DNA of 64,000 bases from Actinobacillus genomosp. 2. Lineage in GTDB: Bacteria; Pseudomonadota; Gammaproteobacteria; Enterobacterales; Pasteurellaceae. Made by a program: the position numbers and the translations under genes. Below, piece by piece: positions 48,115-55,375 of the stretch. The number at the start of each line of letters is the position of its first letter. The stretch's first letter is position 1. The DNA lies in contig NZ_CP103807.1 of NCBI RefSeq assembly GCF_029773605.1, positions 868,001 through 932,000 of the forward strand, written 5' to 3'. The notes below the pieces were generated by a model. The model searched no databases. It worked only from the letters and a program-made list of their open reading frames with translations, and was not told the DNA's origin.

Positions 48115-50840
48115 TGCTAAAACGTAGCTTACTTGTTATCGGTACTTTTGTTGCACTGCTGATTATCAGCAGTGCAACCTTGCTTTCAGGTAAGCAACTT
48201 TCTACAGTTACCAACTGGTTTTTACCGGACGGTTGGCAAATTCAAACGCCTGCCGGCGGTATTCAAGCGAATTTAGAAAATGCAAATCTAGCAAAATTTT
48301 CTCTCACCTATCAAAATTGTCCTTTAATTACAGTCGATAATCTTGCTGTGCATTGGCATAGTAAAAATCGAGTTTCAATCGATAAAGCAACGCTGGATTA
48401 TCAATGTTTAACTCAATTACCCGATTCTGATGAATCATCTACCTTCTCTCTTACGCCAATTTTAGCGTTGTTGCCCGAGGGTGAAGCGGAAATTAAAGCA
48501 TTACATTGGTTGAATTTACCTAATGATTTGCATCCACGCTTAGCACAATTATTAAGCACACTGAGTTATAGCAAATTTGCATTTTTTCAGCAAAAATTGA
48601 CCGCTTTAATCCGTCAACAAGCGATAGAATTAACGGCGGAATTTGATAATCAAACGCTTTCCGGTAATTTAAGTTATCAACCGAGTAAACAGGAAAAACA
48701 CAATTTACTGTTTTCCGCCCACGTGAATCCGAAAGATTTGTTCGCCATTCCATCACAATTTGAAGGCGATTATCACTGGATTTTACCAAAAGAAATCATC
48801 GCAAATGAGGCTATTCGAGAAGGCAGTTCTCTACTCAGTTGGCAAACCGATAACCAAAATCACTTAATCGGTGATTGGGCTTTCGCTTCCGAAACCGCCC
48901 CGAAAAATCGCTTAAATTTTCCATTCCGTTTTGATTCACAAACTCTTGAAATTAAACAGGGTAAATTCTATTGGGATTGGCTGGAAGACTTCCCACTACA
49001 AGGTTTTATCAACGCAAAATTCACACCTAACAGTTTTGCGAATGGCGAGTATTATCCAATTAAAACCTACTTACGTTTTAACTTGTTATCGCAAAGTAAA
49101 AGTGCCGGTAAGGGAAATATCGTATTAGAAAGCCGTGACGGAGAATTACAAGCTGACAGCTTAAATATGCCGTTTCAAATTACCGGTAATGTGAAATATG
49201 ACGATTTCATTTTGTACAGCTCATTACCAGTGGCATTTAGCGGCAAATTTGATCATTTAAATTTTAAATTTCAACCCAAATCGCTGTTACGTTTGGTGGG
49301 GAAACAACGTTTATTAACAATTAATGAATTACGTTTTCCGCTTGCCGGTATTCAGATTAACAAACACGGTGTAAATGGTCGCTTACATGCGGTATTCAAA
49401 GGTGAAAGCCCCGATTTTAAAAACATCAATCTGCATTTAGACGGTTTTGCCAAAAACTTTAAAATGGGTCAATTAGACTTTTTTGAAGACGTTACAGATA
49501 AAAATGCGGTACAAGATTTATGGCAATGGCGTGTATGGGGAGATACGAATATCCATACCATAGCGAGCAAACTCAAGATTAGCGGACAAGGAAATTGGCA
49601 TAAAAATTTAGTACAACTCAATAAATTAAGTGGTGAATTAGGAAAAATTCATCAGCAAGGCGTTTATATTCCAAAAACGGAATTAAGTTTATTCAAACCG
49701 ATTAAATTTGCTTATGAAAAGTGGAAACTTGACGGCGGTATCCAGCTAAAATCACCGGAAATACAATTTAGCTATGGTGGAAAAATTCCATTACCGTCTG
49801 CGAAATTACAAGTCAGCGGCGAGATTGAAAATTTGAATCTCAAAGGCGAACTACAAGCCCAACAAATTAAGCCACTTCGCTTATTTGCTCGCCGTAAACT
49901 AACTAAAACCGCAAGTGAGCTTATTGGGCGATTATATTGGCAAGAACAGCCGGCAAAAGTATTTCAACCACTCATTCCATTTCGCAAAAATTGGTTAATT
50001 ACCGGTGGAACGGTACGAGGCGAAACCGCTTTTAGTGCTGGTGTAGAAAAAGGCATTATCGCCGGAGGGCATTTTGCCATTCGTAATGCTTCGCTTTCTA
50101 TGCCGAATGGTGAAGCAAAAGCGATTGAATTTAATCTACCTTATCGCTTACAAGATAGTGAATTTGATTTTGGTTTAAAACAGCCTATCGACTTAAAAAT
50201 CGGGCAATTAAATCTCGGCTTACCGATTGAAAATATTCATGTAAAAGTATTTGGACATTATCCTTATAGCCGTAAAAAGCCGTTAATCCTCAAACAACTT
50301 TCAATGAATTTACTAGACGGTGAGTTGAGTGTTGAGCAATTTGCTTTGCCTCAAACACAACTTGCTTATTTAAAATTAACAAAGATCGATTTCGAACGAA
50401 TCCTTGAATTGGTGCAATACCAACAAATTGAGCTAAAAGGCAAAGCGGATGCGATCTTACCATTTTGGTTGGAAGGTAAACCTTGCTATGTATGTGATGG
50501 CTTACTTACTCAAGCGGTGCAATCCAATTTAAAAATTCAGCCCGAATTAATGAAAGCCATTTCAAAAAGTAGCGGTTACTCTGAGCAGCTCTTGCTTTAT
50601 TTGCTGAATGATACGAGAATTACTGACTTACGTAGTTTGATTAATGTCGGTCCAACCGGAGAAATGGTGTTAGATGCGAAATTAAAAATGCAACTCAATC
50701 AGCAAGAAAAAGCCAAAATTAACTTTAATTACAACCATAAGGAAAATATTTTTAATCTTTGGCATATGATCAATTCAGGCTCTTATGTCGAGCAAAGTAT
50801 TGAAAATACTATTTACCAGCAATTAGATAAAAGAAAATGA
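48114..50840 (+). CDS. ydbH: YdbH-type AsmA-like intermembrane lipid-transfer protein
   Basis: A 908-residue protein anchored by one N-terminal segment (about 5-24), with a very long beta-rich periplasmic domain. In E. coli, YdbH forms a hydrophobic groove that bridges inner and outer membrane for phospholipids, redundant with TamB and YhdP. The C-terminal block (LPLDAKLKMQLNQQEKAKINFNYNHKENIFNLWHMINSGSYVEQSIENTIYQQLD region) is the conserved end that meets YnbE. It overlaps the downstream lipoprotein gene by four bases. Length and order match ydbH-ynbE. Confidence 0.85.
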   Translation: MLKRSLLVIGTFVALLIISSATLLSGKQLSTVTNWFLPDGWQIQTPAGGIQANLENANLAKFSLTYQNCPLITVDNLAVHWHSKNRVSIDKATLDYQCLTQLPDSDESSTFSLTPILALLPEGEAEIKALHWLNLPNDLHPRLAQLLSTLSYSKFAFFQQKLTALIRQQAIELTAEFDNQTLSGNLSYQPSKQEKHNLLFSAHVNPKDLFAIPSQFEGDYHWILPKEIIANEAIREGSSLLSWQTDNQNHLIGDWAFASETAPKNRLNFPFRFDSQTLEIKQGKFYWDWLEDFPLQGFINAKFTPNSFANGEYYPIKTYLRFNLLSQSKSAGKGNIVLESRDGELQADSLNMPFQITGNVKYDDFILYSSLPVAFSGKFDHLNFKFQPKSLLRLVGKQRLLTINELRFPLAGIQINKHGVNGRLHAVFKGESPDFKNINLHLDGFAKNFKMGQLDFFEDVTDKNAVQDLWQWRVWGDTNIHTIASKLKISGQGNWHKNLVQLNKLSGELGKIHQQGVYIPKTELSLFKPIKFAYEKWKLDGGIQLKSPEIQFSYGGKIPLPSAKLQVSGEIENLNLKGELQAQQIKPLRLFARRKLTKTASELIGRLYWQEQPAKVFQPLIPFRKNWLITGGTVRGETAFSAGVEKGIIAGGHFAIRNASLSMPNGEAKAIEFNLPYRLQDSEFDFGLKQPIDLKIGQLNLGLPIENIHVKVFGHYPYSRKKPLILKQLSMNLLDGELSVEQFALPQTQLAYLKLTKIDFERILELVQYQQIELKGKADAILPFWLEGKPCYVCDGLLTQAVQSNLKIQPELMKAISKSSGYSEQLLLYLLNDTRITDLRSLINVGPTGEMVLDAKLKMQLNQQEKAKINFNYNHKENIFNLWHMINSGSYVEQSIENTIYQQLDKRK

Positions 50841-51058
50841 GAAAAAGCCTATTTTTTGCAGTTTTTTGCCTAAATTTGACCGCTTGTACGCCTAAAGTAC
50901 AGCTTGAAACACCGGCAGAAGGGATTACGATTAATATGAATGTCGTGGTTGATCACCGTATTGATGTGAAATTTGACGAAAAATCCCGAGCAATATTGCA
51001 GACATCGGACAGTAAAGCGACTCAATCTGAGGCTGTAATCTCAAACCAAACAGAATAA
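50837..51058 (+). CDS. ynbE: YnbE-like outer-membrane lipoprotein
   Basis: A 73-residue lipoprotein. The lipobox is LTAC with lipidated C17. The following strand (LETPAEGITINMNVVVDHRIDVKFDEK) matches E. coli YnbE, which stacks on the end of YdbH at the outer membrane. The ATGA overlap with ydbH indicates coupled translation. In E. coli the third partner, ydbL, follows; here a terminator follows instead, so ydbL is either elsewhere or absent. Confidence 0.85.
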   Translation: MRKSLFFAVFCLNLTACTPKVQLETPAEGITINMNVVVDHRIDVKFDEKSRAILQTSDSKATQSEAVISNQTE

Positions 51059-51066
51059 AACATAAA

Positions 51067-51095
51067 AATGCACGGAATTTTCCGTGCATTATTTC
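51067..51095. terminator. Terminator, ynbE/folK
   Basis: AATGCACGGAA (51067-51077) pairs with TTCCGTGCATT (51080-51090), with TTTCTT on the + strand and an A-rich left flank for the minus strand. The genes converge. Confidence 0.7.
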
Positions 51096-51566
51096 TTAGA
51101 ATATTATCATTTGATGCTGTTTAAATTGCTGGTAAATTTCCGCCAATTTTTGACCGCTTGGCAGTATTAAATCTGGATTAAGATCATACATCGGCACGAT
51201 AACAAATTCGCGATTTTGCATTTCAATATGCGGAACGGTTAAACGCTCATTTTGAATCTGTTCATCGCCGTATAAAATAATATCCAAATCTAGCGTACGC
51301 TCTCCCCAACGACGAATCCGTACTCGCCCTTGTGCATTTTCAATACTTTGTAATTTATCCAACAATTCCAACGCTGTTAAATCGGTATCGAATTTTGCCA
51401 CCGCATTCACATAATCCGGCTGATCTTGTGGTCCGACCGGCTTACTGCCATAAAATGGGCTAATTTCAAAATTGATTGCAAATGTTTTTAAAGATTCGAC
51501 CGCTTGTTTAACTTGTGCCAGCGGATTATCTAAATTCGACCCTAAAGCGATATAGACTGTTTTCAT
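51096..51566 (-). CDS. folK: HPPK, 6-hydroxymethyl-dihydropterin pyrophosphokinase
   Basis: A 156-residue folate-pathway enzyme that transfers pyrophosphate from ATP to the pterin alcohol. YIALGSNLDNPL is the N-terminal signature; FYGSKPVGPQDQPDYVNAV is the pterin-contact loop; RRWGERTLDLDIILYGDEQI carries the magnesium aspartates. It is the last gene of the dksA-pcnB-folK order that is conserved in gammaproteobacteria. The short gap to pcnB may still allow co-transcription. Confidence 0.95.
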   Translation of the reverse strand: MKTVYIALGSNLDNPLAQVKQAVESLKTFAINFEISPFYGSKPVGPQDQPDYVNAVAKFDTDLTALELLDKLQSIENAQGRVRIRRWGERTLDLDIILYGDEQIQNERLTVPHIEMQNREFVIVPMYDLNPDLILPSGQKLAEIYQQFKQHQMIIF

Positions 51567-51636
51567 AATGATTTCCGTTTCTACTTATTCTAACTAAAAG
51601 AAAAGGCACAAGCTCTCGCTTGCACCATCTTTCTAT

Positions 51637-53190
51637 TTACTCTGCCGAGACTTTCTTCACCGGCTTTTTCTTTCTAAATGTTTTACGACGACGTTTTTTC
51701 TTTTCTTCGCCGGCAAAATTCGGCAAATTTCTGACCGCTTTCAACATTTCCGCACGTTGTGCGTCATTGCTAAATTGGTATTCGTGCCACCACGCTGAAA
51801 GCTCGACCAAGTCACCGCCTTCAATCTCAGCTCGCATCACTAATAAATCAAAACCGGCACGGAATTTTACGTGTTCCAGCGTCTGCTGCGGACGTTTGCC
51901 TGAACGTTTGGTCATTTGGAATTGTAACGCCCAAATGTCACGAATCACAGAGGTATGACGGCGATGTAATGCAATCGCTTTACAACTTTCATCCAATACA
52001 TCATTAGCCGCTAACATCATTGCATCATGGCTGTTTAGACCACCTTCATTTTTTAGCACTTCCATTTTCTCACGTAATGGATACCAAAGTAATGCTGCAA
52101 ATAAAAATGCAGGATTAACGCGTAAATTATCACGAATACGCTCATCCGTTGAGTTAAGTGCTTTACTTAGCATACGCTCTGCATTCGAATCATTGTGTTC
52201 GGTGAAAAAAGGCACAAGCACCAGGAATAACTGCTCGAATAATCCGTATTGACGCATCAGTTGATAGGTTTTAAAACCTTGTCCCGATTGCAACAATTTT
52301 AATGATTCATCAAACAAACGTGCCGCCGGAATATTTTTCAATAAATGGGCAAGTTCACGAATAGGGGCATCGCTCGGTTTATCCAAGAACATATCCAATT
52401 TCGCCATAAATCGAACTGCACGTAACATACGTACCGGATCTTCTTGATAACGCACCACCGGATCACCGATTAAGCGTAACTTACCGGCTTTCAAATCTGC
52501 AATACCATCAAAGAAATCGAAAATCAGATTATGCTTCGGATCATAATAAAGCGAGTTCACCGTGAAATCACGGCGTTGTGCGTCTTCACGTAATGTACCG
52601 TACACATTGTCACGTAACAGCATACCTTCTTCGCTCACTTTTGAGATCTTATCACTACTATGATTGCTATGATTCGCTCGGAAAGTTGCGACTTCATAAA
52701 TATCACGTCCAAACACAATATGGGCTAAACGGAAACGGCGTCCGATTAAACGGCATTGACGACCAAAGACTTTTTGGATTTCTTCCGGTTTTGCATTGGT
52801 TGCCACATCAAAATCTTTGGGTTTATGCCCAAGTAATAAATCTCGAATACAACCACCAACCACATACGCTTCAAAACCGGCACGTTGTAATTTTTCAACG
52901 ATTGCTAACGCATTTTTAGGAAAATCTTTCGGCGTAATATCATAATGACCACCACTTACTGTAAATTTTTTATGCAGTAAATGAGAAGGAATATCTGAAT
53001 TTTTTTTAGATTTTTGAGAAGAACGCTGAGGCTGCTCACTCAATATTGGAGCAGAACGCTTGGATTTTGTTTGAGATTCTACCGCTTTAACACGTTTTTC
53101 CGATTTTACTTCAGACAAATTTTGTTCTGTAAGCGGTTGTTTTTTTCCTTTTTTTTGTCGAGAAAACAACGACTTAATATAGTTAAAAAT
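51637..53190 (-). CDS. pcnB: Poly(A) polymerase I, probable AUU start
   Basis: A 517-residue nucleotidyltransferase that adds poly(A) tails to RNA and speeds its decay. The catalytic site is VVGGCIRDLLLGHKPKDFDVATN near 110-132, followed by RRFRLAHIVFG and the neck domain. The C-terminus is very basic, RRRKTFRKKKPVKK. No ATG or GTG exists before the conserved region. AGGGGTGG at 53194-53201 is followed six bases on by ATT TTT, and E. coli pcnB also starts at AUU with Ile-Phe. TTG at 53169 is the alternative start. A TAG lies just upstream, which bounds the frame. Confidence 0.88.
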   Translation of the reverse strand: MFNYIKSLFSRQKKGKKQPLTEQNLSEVKSEKRVKAVESQTKSKRSAPILSEQPQRSSQKSKKNSDIPSHLLHKKFTVSGGHYDITPKDFPKNALAIVEKLQRAGFEAYVVGGCIRDLLLGHKPKDFDVATNAKPEEIQKVFGRQCRLIGRRFRLAHIVFGRDIYEVATFRANHSNHSSDKISKVSEEGMLLRDNVYGTLREDAQRRDFTVNSLYYDPKHNLIFDFFDGIADLKAGKLRLIGDPVVRYQEDPVRMLRAVRFMAKLDMFLDKPSDAPIRELAHLLKNIPAARLFDESLKLLQSGQGFKTYQLMRQYGLFEQLFLVLVPFFTEHNDSNAERMLSKALNSTDERIRDNLRVNPAFLFAALLWYPLREKMEVLKNEGGLNSHDAMMLAANDVLDESCKAIALHRRHTSVIRDIWALQFQMTKRSGKRPQQTLEHVKFRAGFDLLVMRAEIEGGDLVELSAWWHEYQFSNDAQRAEMLKAVRNLPNFAGEEKKKRRRKTFRKKKPVKKVSAE

Positions 53191-53234
53191 AATCCACCCC
53201 TAGTAAATTAAAATAAATAGCCATGTAAAATAAA

Positions 53235-53265
53235 AATAATGGACAATGCGAGATTGTCCATTATT
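53235..53265 (-). terminator. Terminator/attenuator between dksA and pcnB
   Basis: AATAATGGACAAT and ATTGTCCATTATT form a 13-pair perfect stem with a five-base loop, followed on the minus strand by TTTTTATTTTA. It lies 26 bases after the dksA stop and would limit pcnB expression from the dksA promoter. Confidence 0.75.
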
Positions 53266-53291
53266 ATACCACTATTTACTTTTTAATTAGC

Positions 53292-53741
53292 TTATAGGCC
53301 CATTTGTTTTTCACGGATTTCAGCGAGTGTTTTACAATCGATACACATATCCGCTGTCGGGCGAGCTTCTAAACGGCGTAAGCCGATTTCTACGCCACAT
53401 GTTTCACAATAACCGTATTCATCTTCCGAAATACTATTTAATGTTTGCTCAATTTTCTTGAGTAATTTACGTTCACGATCACGATTTCTTAACTCAAGGC
53501 TAAATTCCTCTTCCTGAGTAGCACGATCGGCAGGGTCCGCAAAGTTTGCTACTTCTTCCTGCATTTGATTTTTGGTACGCTCAGCTTCGTCCATAATTTG
53601 AACATGCCATGCACGAAGAATTTTACGAAAATGCTCTTTCTGAGCATCATTCATATACTCTTCATCTTTTTTCGGTTGGTAAGGTGTTACGCCCGCTAAA
53701 GCTAATAAACCTAATGAAGTGGTGTTTGCCACTTGAGCCAT
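53292..53741 (-). CDS. dksA: RNA polymerase-binding transcription factor DksA
   Basis: A 149-residue coiled-coil protein that works with ppGpp at the RNA polymerase secondary channel. The coiled coil spans about 35-110, with the tip residues DPADRATQEEE. The zinc-binding cysteines are in YCETCGVEIGLRRLEARPTADMCIDC. The ATG at 53741 has an AAGGAGTG site; the longer frame does not. It heads dksA-pcnB-folK. Here gluQ, which separates dksA and pcnB in E. coli, is absent. Confidence 0.95.
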   Translation of the reverse strand: MAQVANTTSLGLLALAGVTPYQPKKDEEYMNDAQKEHFRKILRAWHVQIMDEAERTKNQMQEEVANFADPADRATQEEEFSLELRNRDRERKLLKKIEQTLNSISEDEYGYCETCGVEIGLRRLEARPTADMCIDCKTLAEIREKQMGL

Positions 53742-53906
53742 AATTTCACTCCTTGTTGGATAGCACATTCCCCAATTTAGTATAAAAGTGTCATAAAAAT
53801 ATTTGGGACGAATTTTAAAAGGGCGTATAAATAACAAATGTCGCCCTATTTGGCAATGAATATTTGCAAAAATTTTTGCAATTTTTACCGCTTAGCAGAC
53901 AATGAA

Positions 53907-53932
53907 AACGGCTAAAGATTCCTTTAGCCGTT
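53907..53932. terminator. thiB terminator
   Basis: AACGGCTAAAG (53907-53917) and CTTTAGCCGTT (53922-53932) form an 11-pair stem with a four-base loop. On the minus strand it is followed by TTCATTG, and on the + strand by AAATTTTA. Confidence 0.65.
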
Positions 53933-53968
53933 AAATTTTACTCAAATTATTTTTACTTCTTCTTTATT

Positions 53969-54934
53969 TTATTGCCAGCTTTTCGACCAAGTTGCTAACC
54001 AACTTTTAATCGTTTCAGCATTCGGCATCGTAAATGCTAAATTTTTATACTCCGGCATTGCTTTAAAAGCAGGATCAGCTACCGTATCCACTAGCGGTTT
54101 CATCACATTATGGTAAGAAATTACTTTTTGTGCTTCCGGCTGTTGTAAGAAAGCAAGGAATTTAGTCGCTAATTCTTTTTGCTTACTCGTATTTAATATC
54201 GCAGCTACTTCTGTTTGGACTAAATGCCCTTCGGCAAATTGTGCTGCCACATATTTATCGGTTTTATCGTGCCATTGATGATAAAGCGGAGAAGTCGAAT
54301 AGCTCAATACTAAATCCGATTCACCTTTTAAAAACGCACTATACGTTTCCGACCAACCTTTGCCAACAGTTACCGTATGTTTCGCTAAAGTTTTCCACGC
54401 CTGTTCAGCTTGTTCACCATATACCGTGTTTAGCCAAAATAATAACCCTCGTCCAACAGTACTGGTACGGGGATCTTGATAAATGACTTTTAAATCTTGA
54501 CGTTCAACCAGTTCTTTTAATGATGTCGGCGGACTTGCTAATTTCTGTTTGTCATAAATAAAAGCATACTCACTATAATCATACGGATAAAATGTTTTAT
54601 TTTGCCAATTTAATGTGCCTGTCGTTAAACCATGCGGAACAAACAAACCGGTTTTTTCCGCTTCTGCCATTGTGAAATTATCAATGCCTAGCATTACATC
54701 CGCTTTGGTTTTCTTGCCTTCTAAACGAATACGATTCAACATCGTAATTCCGTCTTCAAACGGCATAAATTTCACATCACATTGACATTGCTGTTCAAAC
54801 AACGGTTCTAATTTTGGTGCAGCTCCCCAATCCGAGGCAAATGAATCATAAGTATAAACGGTTAATGCCTGTTGTTGAGCATAAGCGGTGGCGGTGAAAA
54901 ATGCTGATAACACAGCAAGTTTGGTCAGTTTCAT
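53969..54934 (-). CDS. thiB: Thiamine ABC transporter periplasmic binding protein
   Basis: A 321-residue periplasmic protein with a signal peptide ending near TAYAQ. The fold is a type II solute-binding protein; LTVYTYDSFASDWGAAPKLEPLFEQQCQCDV near the N-terminus is the ThiB signature, as are YPYDYSEYAFIYDK and VGKGWSETYSAFLKGESDLVLSYSTSP. It binds thiamine and its phosphates for ThiPQ. No thiP or thiQ lies downstream, so either they are elsewhere or another permease is used. A TPP riboswitch controls it. ATG at 54934 follows AGAAGGA. Confidence 0.93.
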   Translation of the reverse strand: MKLTKLAVLSAFFTATAYAQQQALTVYTYDSFASDWGAAPKLEPLFEQQCQCDVKFMPFEDGITMLNRIRLEGKKTKADVMLGIDNFTMAEAEKTGLFVPHGLTTGTLNWQNKTFYPYDYSEYAFIYDKQKLASPPTSLKELVERQDLKVIYQDPRTSTVGRGLLFWLNTVYGEQAEQAWKTLAKHTVTVGKGWSETYSAFLKGESDLVLSYSTSPLYHQWHDKTDKYVAAQFAEGHLVQTEVAAILNTSKQKELATKFLAFLQQPEAQKVISYHNVMKPLVDTVADPAFKAMPEYKNLAFTMPNAETIKSWLATWSKSWQ

Positions 54935-54940
54935 GAATTG

Positions 54941-54969
54941 TCCTTCTAATTTTACGGAATATAGAAGGA
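54941..54969 (-). promoter_or_regulatory. Shine-Dalgarno-sequestering hairpin of thiB
   Basis: On the minus strand TCCTTCT (54963-54969) can pair with the ribosome site AGAAGGA (54941-54947), hiding it. The sequence CTCAAATCC (54967-54975) that overlaps this arm is complementary to GGATTTGAG at the 3' end of the riboswitch, so the two pairings exclude each other. Confidence 0.6.
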
Positions 54970-55016
54970 TTTGAGTAAATCTTACTTTACTTCTGTTGTA
55001 AGAAATCAGAAAAAAG

Positions 55017-55100
55017 CGTCTCAAATCCCTACGCTGATACTAATCAGATCAGGTTCTATGGGTAATTTCTCAGCTTTTGTAAAGCACCCCAATGAGAACG
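55017..55100 (-). promoter_or_regulatory. TPP riboswitch (THI element)
   Basis: The minus-strand sequence carries the conserved aptamer pieces GGGGTGC, GCTGAGA, ACCC and ACCTGATCTG, with GATTAGTATCAGCGTAGGGA at the 3' side. The P1 arms are CGTTCTCA and TGAGACG. Binding of thiamine pyrophosphate is expected to lower thiB translation through the downstream hairpin. The promoter predicted at 55106-55134 starts transcripts at about its first base. Confidence 0.95.
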
Positions 55101-55105
55101 TGTTA

Positions 55106-55134
55106 ATTGTAAGGTATGCGTAAATATAATGCAA
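55106..55134 (-). promoter_or_regulatory. Candidate thiB promoter
   Basis: On the minus strand TTGCAT and TACAAT are separated by 17 bases, putting the transcript start at about the first base of the TPP aptamer. The -35 match is weak, the -10 strong. Confidence 0.5.
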
Positions 55135-55143
55135 ACACCATAA

Positions 55144-55155
55144 GCAAACGTTTGC
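55144..55155 (+). promoter_or_regulatory. PurR operator
   Basis: GCAAACGTTTGC is the perfect palindromic core of the PurR box, with 14 of 16 positions of the extended site matching. It overlaps the -35 element TTGCCT (55152-55157) of a promoter whose -10 is TATACT (55175-55180, 17-base spacer). Repression by PurR with hypoxanthine or guanine is the likely effect on the deaminase-like gene. Confidence 0.75.
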
Positions 55156-55180
55156 CTTTTTAAGAAGAAATGACTATACT
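55152..55180 (+). promoter_or_regulatory. Promoter of the deaminase-like gene
   Basis: TTGCCT (55152-55157), a 17-base spacer and TATACT (55175-55180). The predicted start is near 55187, leaving a leader of about 190 bases before the coding sequence. Confidence 0.55.
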
Positions 55181-55218
55181 ACAATCCTAGTGCCAAGAAA
55201 GGACCTAGATAAATTCAT

Positions 55219-55314
55219 ATGCAAAACCTTACAACATACTTAAACACTCATTTAGCCAAACATCATGTCACTATGGTGTTTGGCTCTTTTTTTGGCATTT
55301 CAAAATTTCATTGA
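55219..55314 (+). CDS. Possible 31-residue leader peptide
   Basis: An open frame in the leader encodes MQNLTTYLNTHLAKHHVTMV and 11 more residues before TGA at 55312-55314. It runs across the first terminator and ends within the left arm of the second. The ribosome site is weak: GGA is 15 bases away. Its position, rather than any protein similarity, suggests a role in attenuation. It may be chance. Confidence 0.3.
   Translation: MQNLTTYLNTHLAKHHVTMVFGSFFGISKFH
55255..55291 (+). terminator. First leader terminator
   Basis: GCCAAACATCA (55255-55265) and TGGTGTTTGGC (55274-55284) pair over 11 positions with a short loop (one G-T), followed by TCTTTTTTT. It lies in the leader of the deaminase-like gene and should stop most transcripts. 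Confidence 0.75.
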
Positions 55315-55337
55315 TCTCTTATAGAGATCTTTTTTTT
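55312..55337 (+). terminator. Second leader terminator
   Basis: GATCTC (55313-55318) and GAGATC (55324-55329), with a five-base loop, are followed by eight T. It lies 39 bases before the start codon of the deaminase-like gene, in the same leader as the first terminator. Confidence 0.7.
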
Positions 55338-55375
55338 GTCTAAAAATCAGCAGTCGTAAAGAGGAATAATTTAAA

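Noticed and set aside
52578-52919. Open frame of 113 codons on the + strand inside pcnB
   Set aside because: Opposite the catalytic domain of poly(A) polymerase, and no start signal.
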